Assembly (NCBI GenBank): GCA_006386115.1
Contig: VFIW01000056.1
Coordinates: forward strand, 124,001 to 188,000
DNA: 64,000 nt
Reading direction: 5' to 3'
DNA from: Globisporangium splendens
Taxonomy: Eukaryota > Oomycota > Peronosporomycetes > Pythiales > Pythiaceae
Shown: in pieces, positions 56,303-64,000 of the stretch
Numbering within the stretch: the stretch's first letter is position 1
How the letters are laid out: every line of letters begins with the position of its first letter
Notes under the pieces: generated by a model
Told to the model about the DNA's origin: nothing
The model's input: the letters and a program-made list of their open reading frames with translations, nothing else
The model's database searches: none
Program-made: the position numbers and the translations under genes

Positions 56303-57286
56303 ATGACGGTCGAGAACTCACAGAAGGTGCTTAAATGTAGCCATCTCTCGTTCATTGTGTAGCCACCTCTTCATGCTCATTATGACACACCTTTTTTATG
56401 CAAATGCAGCCGAGGAGGAGCTTTTGGCGCTGCTCAAGACGCGCGGCGTGCTGAGCCTCTGCGACGCCATCAGCCGCGAGATCAACTACGTCTGGGCCGT
56501 GGTCTCGGGCTTCCGCACGCTCGCGGCCGTCGGCCACTTCTACTTTGCGTGCGGCAGCCAGACGTTCGGGTACAACCCGGCGTACGACTTCTTCACGGCC
56601 AACGGCATGCAGCTCGCGCTCTTCACGCTGCGCAAGTTCATCCACAACGAGCACGTGCTCGTGCCCGTGCTCGACTGCGTGCGCATCTACACCAAGCTTC
56701 ACGGTATGTTGTGACGTATGCGAATTATGCCATAAACATGTCTGTGGATAAAGATTGGTGTCTCTTATGGGTAGTGGACGGTGCGCTGGAGTTTCTGGCC
56801 GTGCCGGACGCCAAGGAGATCCTGATGAAGTGCGTGTGCTTCCATGACAACAAGCACGACGTCATCAGCACCGCGTGCCAGGCGCTCGGCAGCCTCGTGC
56901 TCAACGGTGCGTCCACTTTGTTGTGTTTGTCATGTGTGGAGATGTTTGTTCGATACTGACAGTGTTGCATATACATGCAGACCTGGTGAAGGAAACGGTG
57001 TCGTCCCCAGAGTTGACGTTGAAGCTGCTGGGACTTTTAAAGCGCTATCATGCGAGCCAAGCGATCTGCCGCGGCGCGCTCGTGCCATTCGGGCTCCTCG
57101 TCACCGATGGTATCACTACAAGTTTCGCAATTGAAAATGTCGTTTGATGTCGGATATCAACATTGAGGTGCTTATTGCATTTACGTGTTGACAGCATCCA
57201 TCACGGCCACTTTCATTGACGGCAATGGCGTCGCGCTGACGATGGCGGCCATGAAGCAGTTTCTGCACGACACGGAGCTCGTGTAA
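56303..57286 (+). CDS. Armadillo-repeat protein, stopped by in-frame TAA
   Basis: Exons 56303-56336, 56410-56703, 56775-56906, 56981-57109, 57195-57286; introns are GT-AG and in phase. Helical armadillo-type repeats (LRKFIHNEHVLVPVLDCV; VISTACQALGSLVLN; LTLKLLGLLKRY; ALTMAAMKQFLH). TAA 57284-57286 ends the frame after DTELV. The same frame then continues with HAIGVLNGLH, itself an armadillo core, to a GT donor at 57323-57324, and the next exon (57403) carries on the repeat (FPRIVEALASHLDTEEIAVEG). The stop is therefore a nonsense change inside one gene, and the intact product would run into the polycystin region. As read here the product is about 230 residues. A truncated functional protein cannot be excluded. 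Confidence 0.75.
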
Positions 57287-57402
57287 CACGCCATCGGCGT
57301 CCTCAACGGCCTCCACGCAAAGAGTGCGCTACGAGTCCCGGTTTGCATTTCTCATGTTTCACTTGCAATCTAACTTGACTTTGTGGTTTTATCTCCTTGT
57401 AG

Positions 57403-60308
57403 CCCTGGACGTGCGCCTGATCTACGCGATCTTCAACTTCACGGGCTTCCCGCGCATCGTCGAGGCGCTCGCGAGCCACTTGGACACGGAGGAGATCGCC
57501 GTGGAAGGTTCCCAGCTGCTGGCCAAACTCGCAGCTATCCGCGAGGCGTACGTGGCCATCAACCACGCCAAGGTGCTCGACTTGGCGTACGTCGCGCTGT
57601 TTGCGTACAACGGACCGCAGCACCGCCACACGCGTCTGGAGATCCAGAAAACCATGTACCCGTTCCAAAAGCGCACGCTGTACGACTCGAAAGAGCTCAC
57701 ACACCGGGAGCAAGCGAGTCGTGTGGGTTTAATGCTCTACGCCGGCTTTGTGGTCTGCTTCCTACTGACGTCGGCGCTCTCGCTCTACGACCACAGCACG
57801 AGCGACTTGGTAGTCGCCGTCAAGAACGCGCTGGTCCACAAACCCTGGCCGTCCACATCAGCTGGACACTCTGGAGGACCGTCCTCCTCCGTTGGACGCA
57901 CGCTGCACGATGTCCACACGGTCCAGGATGTATGGAGCTACTTGCTTCATCCGCTGCACGACACGCTCTTCCAGAGCCAATGGTACAATGGCGACCGCTT
58001 TGTGGCCGACGACGTGGACTCGCAACTCAGGATCGTCGATCGCGCCAACATCCTGCTCGGAGGTCTGCAGCTCCGGGTCATTCGCGTCCAGAATGCGACT
58101 TCTTCCTCCTACCTGCTGCCATATCCGCAGACCGTGGAGCTCAAGTCGACGATCGACAAGACGCCGAGCTTTATCGATCAATGGTCCTCTAGTAATGACG
58201 ACGATTCTGATCGGTTGTTCCATGGACGACTGGCTTCGTACCCCATGATGAGTGGCTACCGTCAGTTCATCCCACGCCTGAGCAACACCTCGGTCACCGA
58301 CAGCAACTTCTGCAGTCTGTACTGCCAACTGACCAAGTTGCAGAGCGGCCATTGGCTCGATGCCTCGGTTCGCGCGCTCTTTGTCGAGTTCAACCTGTAC
58401 AACCCCGTCGTGGACGTGCACTGCACTAGCACGATCCTGTTCGAGTTCCCAGCCACGGGCGGCGCCGCGCTCGTGTCCACAAAGTTCACGCCGATCCACT
58501 TGGACCTGTACCCGGGTATCTTCGTGTTCACGTCGCCTCGGTTCTACGTCGAGATCGCGGTGCTCGCAGGCGTGTTCTGGTTCACGGCCAAGCAGATTGT
58601 GAAAATATTGAGGTACCGCGCGTTCTACTTTGTGGTCGTGCCGCACGTCGTCGACTTCGCGATCATCGCACTCTGGATCGCTGTCATCGTGAGCCACGTG
58701 CAGTTCCTCGTGACAGCATCGTCGCATGCCCTGCGTATTCGCGTAGCTTCAGCCTCAGCCTCAGGTGATACCTCCAAGTTGTCCTTTGTCGACTTGAATG
58801 CGATCGCGGACCTCGCGCAAACGGAGCGCGTGCTCATGGCGTGGACGGCGCTGCTCATGGGCTGGTGGCTGTTGCGGTTCGCGAAATGCCTCAAGCCGCT
58901 CAAGCCCGTGCTCGTGAAGTTCGAACGTGCCGAGAAGATGCTGCAAACGTTTCTGGTCGTGCTGGTACTCGGCGTGCTCGGGTTTGCGCACGCGGGGATG
59001 CTCCTATTTCCATTTTCCTCTTCGTCGTCTTCGTCAGTTGCGAGTGGTTTCCGTGACTTCTCCGTCAGCATGTACGTCAAGCAAGGTCTAAAATGGTTGT
59101 TGCTGTGTGTTTAGAGACTCATTCGAGTCTTGGATTGTGTGTTATGCGGCAAGTGCGACCATGTGCAGGAGCCTATTGAAGCGAAGTCACCACCCGAAAG
59201 GCGACGACCTGTCTGGGAATCCGTCCATCCTGCTCCGCGTTCTGTTCCAGCTTGCGATGATCTTCGTGGTTCTGGTACGTCACCTTCACGCAGCAGAGTT
59301 GTCTTGCGGCCTTGCAGCATTCATCATGAACCAATTTCGGTGTTTTGTGTGTGTGTGTGTGTGTTTGATTTCGTTAGAACATGGTCGTCGCGATTCTCCG
59401 TGAGCGCTTCGATTCGACTTGTCGAACCAAGTCAACTGACGCTGATGAAGACGCCAATGGCGAGAATGGTGGCGACTCGCTACACGAGATGCAAAGAAGC
59501 AGCTCGAAGCCAAAGGCATGAACGTCATGTACAAGACCTCGCTGACCAAGATATTATGCGCGCGAACTACCACATAGAACTCCCACATGGCAGACTGACA
59601 TTCAAGCGCATTCATGTAGAAATTGAAAATGGCAGCGACCCGAGGCTTCGAGAGGATTCAGCACGCCACGCGCGAGTTGTTTACGATCGCCGACGCGCCG
59701 GCCGAGCTCACGAATCTCAAGAAAGTGTGGGGCTTGCGCAGTGTGGACGAGGACGACGATCAAAATGCGTCTGGCGAGGAATCAAACGAGGCGCGGACGC
59801 AAAGGTCCAAACTGCTTGAAGCATCAAACGCTTTGGTTTTGCTCAATGGACGTTTCTCTGACGCTTTCAAATGCACTTTAGGCTGCTGCAGTCAGCGGAA
59901 GACCTCGATATGGAGCTGAACCATCAGCTCGCGTACTTCACGCTGCGGATCGAGGACGCGATGCAGAAATTGCAACAGTTCCAGACGCTGCTGCAGCGTC
60001 AGATTGACGAGAAAAAGCAGTTTGAAGAGAAGAACAGACCACCGCAAGCTGGAGTTGCTGATGCCACAGCCAGCAATGAGGAGCAACAAGCGATCGCACA
60101 CCCTCCAGCAGCAGCAGGCGACGAGCCGCCATTAATTGCTCAGGATCACGTCACGACAATTCATTCTTCGCCAGAACAGAGTCACCACCATACGCCGCCG
60201 CCTCCAGATTCTCTAATGTCTGCCAGCATTGTGCTGCTCCCTGGTGCCATCGCCACCAACGAGCAAGAAGACGACGACGACGACAGCAGCAACGCCAAGG
60301 ACGAATGA
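57403..60308 (+). pseudogene. Polycystin-2-like (TRPP) channel joined to armadillo end, frameshifted
   Basis: Continuation of the armadillo gene into a polycystin-family cation channel. Exons: 57403-59071, 59115-59274, from 59378, then 59620-59835 and 59892-60308. After the last armadillo helices come TM1 (GLMLYAGFVVCFLLTSALSL), the large extracellular polycystin domain (GYRQFIPRLS; ALFVEFNLYNP; LFEFPATGGAALV), further membrane helices (FYVEIAVLAGVFWFTA; FAIIALWIAVIVSHVQFLV; LLMGWWLLRFAK; TFLVVLVLGVLGFAHAGML), a pore-like segment (DSFESWIVCYAASAT) and the last helix (LFQLAMIFVVLNMVVAILRERF). A base appears missing in the A run near 59494: the frame shifts from LHEM to KKQLEAKGMN. The donor before 59620 is unclear. 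The tail has a coiled coil and an acidic end. Polycystins act in Ca2+ signalling, often in flagella. Confidence 0.72.
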
Positions 60309-60483
60309 CTCCATACAAGACACGCTTAGGCAGAAGGAAAAGCACATTTTGTTGTTCTCAATACAAGAAAAGAACAAAAAAACAAAACAAAACAAGCAAA
60401 TGTCGTGAGCGATTTCATCATCTCATCGCCACCACCATCTCCTACTCTCTCTTGTTGCGCAACTACCCTCGTCATACACTCAC
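60309..60483. other. Convergent 3' spacer
   Basis: 175 bp between the + strand polycystin stop and the - strand ValRS stop. It holds an A-rich run (60355-60400) suited to transcript ends. No gene. Confidence 0.6.
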
Positions 60484-63400
60484 TTACAACAGGCGCTGGA
60501 AGCCCGCGATGGCGTTCTCGATGCCCTCCTTCTCCTTCGTCAAGGCCTCGAGCTTCGCGGCCTCGGTCTCGCGCACGCTCTCGGGCACCTTGGTCACGTA
60601 GTCCTCCTTGGCGATCTTCTTCTGGAGACTGTCGATGGACGCAGCGATGCGGCTCATCTTCTTCTCCAGCTTGGCGATCTCGTTGGCGAAGTCGACGAGA
60701 CCCGCGAGCAGCACGTGGATCTGGATCTTCTCGTTCACACTGTGCATGGCGCAGCCCTTTGGTGGCTCCTCGTCCACGAGCACGTGGCTCTCGCCGGCCT
60801 TGGCGAGCGTGCCGAAGTCGTCCAGCTGCGCATCGATCACGCGCTTCACGTCGTCGTCGCTGCACTTGACGTAGAACTGCGGACGCACGCTGTTCACGAG
60901 TCCGTACTCGGCGCGCACCGAACGCGCGGCGTGGATCACCTCCTTCACGAGCTCCATGTTGGCCTCAGCCTCTGGATTGCTCCAGCCATCGACAGGCAGC
61001 GGGTACGACGCGATCGTGATACTCGCAGCCGCGTGCTTGCCTGGCAGGCGCTGCCAGAGCTCTTCCGTCACGAACGGCATCATCGGGTGCAGCAGACGGA
61101 GACCGTACTCGAGACAAATGTACAAAACCTGCTGGGCCGTGGCCTTGGTCTCGGCGTCGTCGCCGGCAAACACAGGCTTCGCCAGCTCCAGGTACACGTC
61201 GCACAGGTCGTACAGCCAGAAGTTGTACAGCGCGTTCGTGAGGTCACCAAACTCGTACGCAGCGAACGCCTTGTTTGCGACCTCGATCGTGTGGTTCAGG
61301 CGGCTCAGAATGTAGCGGTCGCGCGCGCTCATCACCTTGTTGTGCGTCAACACGGTGGCCGCAGTCGCGTCGTCGCCGACAAAGCCGCCCTCCAAGTTCG
61401 TCATCGCGAACCGCGTCGCGTTCCAGAGCTTGTTGCAGAAGTTGCGGTAGCCGACAAGGCGGTTGATGTCCAAGTTGATGTCGCGGCCCTGCTGCGTGTA
61501 CGCGAGCAGGCCGAAGCGGAGCGCGTCGGCGCCGCACTCTGGGATGCCGTTGGGGAAATCCATCTGCTGACCCTTCTTGGCCTTCTCGACCTCCTTCTGC
61601 GGCAGGTTGCCGCTCTCGAGCTTCGCGAAGAGCTCCTCGAGCGTGCAGCCCGAGATGATCTCGAGCGGATCGATCACGTTGCCGAGCGACTTGGACATCT
61701 TGCGGCCGTACTTGTCGCGCACCATCGAGTGCAGGTACACCGTGTGGAACGGCAGCTTGCCCGTGAGCTTCTGGCCCATAAACACCATGCGCGCGACCCA
61801 GAAGAACAGGATGTCGTACCCCGTCTCCATCAGATCCGTCGGGTAGAAGTTGTCGAAGTCGATCGACTTCTCCGGCCAGCCGAACACGGCAAACGGGAAC
61901 AGACCCGCGCTCACCCACGTATCGAGCACGTCTTCGTCCTGCTCCAGGATCACTTGGTCTTCCGCCACACCGAGCTTCAGCGCCGCCTTCTTGCGCGCGT
62001 CCTCCTCGCTGATGCCCGCGACCCAGCGGTCGGCGTTCTCCTCCGAGTTCGGGTCGGCCCACTTCTCACCCTGCACGCGCGCAAAGTACGCGGGGATGCG
62101 ATGACCCCACCACAGTTGGCGCGAGATGCACCAGTCGCGAATGTTCTCGAGCCAGCGGAACCACGTCTTCTCGTGCGATTCCGGCAGGATCGTCAGGTCC
62201 TTGTTCATCACGGCGGTCATGGCGTCCTTGGCCATCTGGTCGCAGTTGATGAACCACTGCGGCTTGACGAGCGGCTCAATGATGTCGCCCGAGCGAGAGC
62301 AGATACCGAGACGCATCTTGTTGTCCGTCTTGCCGTGGTACAGGTTCTTGGCCGCGAGTGCCTTCTCGATCTCGATACGCGCGTCGTAGCGCATCATGCC
62401 AGCGAACTCGCCACCGTTCTCATTAATCGCGCCGTCGTCCGTGAGCACGTTGATGAACTCGAGGCTGTTGCGCTTGCCACACTCGTAATCGTTCGGGTCG
62501 TGCGCTGGCGTGATCTTGACGGCACCCGTACCGAACGACATGTCCACGAGCACCGGGTCCAGCACGATCGGGATGCGGCGGCCGTTGAACGGGTGGATCA
62601 CGAACTTACCGTGCAGGTGCGTGTAGCGCGGGTCCTCCGGGTGCACGGCGACACCAGAGTCACCGAGCATCGTCTCGAGACGCGTAGTTGCCACGATGAT
62701 CTGCTCGTCCGAGCCTTCGACTTGGTACCCGAACGACGTGAGCACGCCGAACTCGTACTTGCGATCCGGGTTGTGGCCGGGCACCGCCATCTTCGTGCGC
62801 TTCTCGATGTCAATGTAGTCGACTTCAATCTCCGAGAGCGCCGTCTTGAGACGGCAGCTCCAGTTGATCATGCGCGTCGCGCGGTAGATGAGCTTGTCCT
62901 CCCAGAGCTTGCAGAACGCGTGGCGCACAGCACGCGAGCAGTTGTCGTCCATGGAGAAGTACGCGCGCTCCCAGTCGACCGAGCAGCCGACACTGCGGAA
63001 CTGGTGGTGGATGCGCGACTCGTACTGGTTCTTCCACTCCCACACACGCTTCAGAAACTCCTCACGGCCGAGTTCGTGGCGGCTCAGGTTCTCGTCCTTC
63101 ATCAGACGTTTCTCGACGACCGACTGCGTCGCGATACCGGCGTGGTCCGTGCCAGGCACCCAGAGCGTCGCGTGGCCGAGCATGCGGTGCCAGCGCGTGA
63201 GCGCGTCCTGGATGGCGACCGTGAGCGCGTGGCCCAAGTGGAGCGAGCCCGTGACGTTCGGCGGCGGGATGACCATCACGAAGCGCTCGTCAGGCTTGGC
63301 GTTCTTGATCTTGTCGTCCGAACACGCGAAGAAGCCCGACTTCTCCCACCAGTCCTGCCACGCTGACTCGACTGCCACGGGATTGTACGCGGCGGCCATC

Positions 63401-63759
63401 GGCGCGGCCATGTCCTTCTTCTCACCCTTGGGCGTCGTGTTCACGAACGCGGGCGTCTCGACCGCGGGCTTGGCCTCCTTCTTCTTGTTCTCCTTGTCCT
63501 TCTTGGGTGCCCAGCGATTCGGGTCCTTCTCCTTCTTCGGCTTCGGGTCCTTCTCAGCGCGCTGCAGCTTCTTGAGCGCGTTCTTGCTCAGCTTCTTCTC
63601 CTCGGGCGCGGCAGTCTCCACAGCAGGGGTGACGGCGGCGGCGGCGGTGGTGGTGGCGGGCGCCGGGGGCGGGCTGCTCGTGGGGCTCGTGGTCGTCGTC
63701 GCGGGGTCCGCCATCTTCTTGTAGCTGCTCGTGTGCTGCAAAACGGAATCTGTGATCAT
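60484..63759 (-). CDS. Valyl-tRNA synthetase
   Basis: Class Ia synthetase charging tRNA-Val; 1091 residues from ATG 63757-63759. An internal ATG 63712-63714 (MADPAT) could be the cytosolic start, and the 15 preceding residues are weak as a targeting signal. Residues 16-125 are Ala/Pro/Thr-rich then Lys-rich (KKLSKNALKKLQ, KKEKDPNRWAPKK), usual for eukaryotic cytosolic ValRS. Catalytic Rossmann domain: HIGH box as HLGH at 174-177 within PPPNVTGSLHLGH, and GRKMSKSLGN at about 687. The editing CP1 insert lies between (TTRLETMLGDSGVAVHPED). Then the anticodon-binding helical domain and a C-terminal coiled coil (ANEIAKLEKKMSRIAASIDS). Single exon, no lesion. The opposite strand is open for 883 codons but looks like a codon-bias shadow. 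Confidence 0.97.
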   Translation of the reverse strand: MITDSVLQHTSSYKKMADPATTTTSPTSSPPPAPATTTAAAAVTPAVETAAPEEKKLSKNALKKLQRAEKDPKPKKEKDPNRWAPKKDKENKKKEAKPAVETPAFVNTTPKGEKKDMAAPMAAAYNPVAVESAWQDWWEKSGFFACSDDKIKNAKPDERFVMVIPPPNVTGSLHLGHALTVAIQDALTRWHRMLGHATLWVPGTDHAGIATQSVVEKRLMKDENLSRHELGREEFLKRVWEWKNQYESRIHHQFRSVGCSVDWERAYFSMDDNCSRAVRHAFCKLWEDKLIYRATRMINWSCRLKTALSEIEVDYIDIEKRTKMAVPGHNPDRKYEFGVLTSFGYQVEGSDEQIIVATTRLETMLGDSGVAVHPEDPRYTHLHGKFVIHPFNGRRIPIVLDPVLVDMSFGTGAVKITPAHDPNDYECGKRNSLEFINVLTDDGAINENGGEFAGMMRYDARIEIEKALAAKNLYHGKTDNKMRLGICSRSGDIIEPLVKPQWFINCDQMAKDAMTAVMNKDLTILPESHEKTWFRWLENIRDWCISRQLWWGHRIPAYFARVQGEKWADPNSEENADRWVAGISEEDARKKAALKLGVAEDQVILEQDEDVLDTWVSAGLFPFAVFGWPEKSIDFDNFYPTDLMETGYDILFFWVARMVFMGQKLTGKLPFHTVYLHSMVRDKYGRKMSKSLGNVIDPLEIISGCTLEELFAKLESGNLPQKEVEKAKKGQQMDFPNGIPECGADALRFGLLAYTQQGRDINLDINRLVGYRNFCNKLWNATRFAMTNLEGGFVGDDATAATVLTHNKVMSARDRYILSRLNHTIEVANKAFAAYEFGDLTNALYNFWLYDLCDVYLELAKPVFAGDDAETKATAQQVLYICLEYGLRLLHPMMPFVTEELWQRLPGKHAAASITIASYPLPVDGWSNPEAEANMELVKEVIHAARSVRAEYGLVNSVRPQFYVKCSDDDVKRVIDAQLDDFGTLAKAGESHVLVDEEPPKGCAMHSVNEKIQIHVLLAGLVDFANEIAKLEKKMSRIAASIDSLQKKIAKEDYVTKVPESVRETEAAKLEALTKEKEGIENAIAGFQRLL

Positions 63760-64000
63760 TGGACTCGAGAGGGTGGATGGATCGAACGTACTGCTTCGTA
63801 GCTGTTAGAAGCGACTGAAATGGGTCAATTTATTAGAAGACTCTTTTCTGAAAGTTCTTGTGATTGAAGGTTACGAGAGGGGGTTACGTTTCAACCAAGT
63901 GATAAAGGAGGATAGATCTTGTGGTGGAGGACAGATAGGGTCGGAATATGTGACGAGAGTGGATATGGGACGATGACGGATCTTTAATTGCGATGGGGTT
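63760..64000. other. Upstream region of valyl-tRNA synthetase
   Basis: 241 bp to the window edge with no frame of note; presumed promoter and 5' UTR of the minus-strand ValRS. No specific site recognised. Confidence 0.5.

Noticed and set aside
57858..58727. 289-codon minus-strand frame opposite the polycystin extracellular domain
   Set aside because: No domain; explained by GC-rich sense codons.
60715..63366. 883-codon open frame antisense to ValRS
   Set aside because: Very long, but ValRS is GC-rich with strong codon bias, which removes antisense stops. The translation is Arg/Val/His/Leu-rich without domains.

Overview
The window looks like nuclear DNA of an oomycete, most likely a Peronosporales species (Phytophthora or a downy mildew). 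The host genes have short (about 45-140 bp) GT-AG introns and GC-rich exons. They include an elicitin-like secreted protein, a proteinaceous RNase P, a kinesin-14, a polycystin-like channel and a dynein-regulatory-complex-like coiled-coil protein. Nothing prokaryotic is present.

Positions 1-39648 are nested LTR retrotransposons. (i) Gypsy element A on the + strand (gag 1-729, pol 714-4541, decayed 3' end, 3' LTR 4937-5584), decayed and cut by the window edge. (ii) The 3' end of a second chromodomain gypsy element, B (5585-7355, 3' LTR 7356-7742). (iii) A head-to-tail array of Ty1/copia elements on the - strand (7743-35200): one old truncated copy, five full-length units and a truncated last unit, with six LTRs and a period of about 4.39 kb. 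(iv) A reversed element-A LTR (35201-35853) joining the array to the 3' half of a third gypsy element, C (35854-38880, 3' LTR 38881-39490). (v) A short gag remnant of a different copia family (39491-39648).

The most interesting feature is a long antisense ORF in gypsy families B and C. It starts just inside the 3' LTR and runs back over the chromodomain end of pol. The two antisense products differ a lot, but both have a basic N-terminal part, an LYD(V/I)S(T/A)I...FY..LF motif and a C-terminal coiled coil. Both overlap pol in the same codon register. In both, the antisense coiled coil lies opposite the disordered pol linker, and the chromodomain lies opposite disordered antisense sequence. 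This is what a genuine dual-coding antisense gene would look like.

Positions 40707-63759 are a host gene block: kinesin-14 (+), a DRC12/CCDC153-like coiled-coil protein (+), a BED/hAT-derived protein (+) with an inverted duplication of its 3' end, an elicitin-like protein with a long Pro/Ser/Thr tail (+), PRORP (+), an N-myristoylation-type hypothetical protein (+), an armadillo-repeat reading frame running without a break into a polycystin-2-like channel (+; one stop codon and one frameshift as sequenced), and valyl-tRNA synthetase (-). The kinesin, the DRC12-like protein and the polycystin suggest ancestry with a flagellated zoospore stage.
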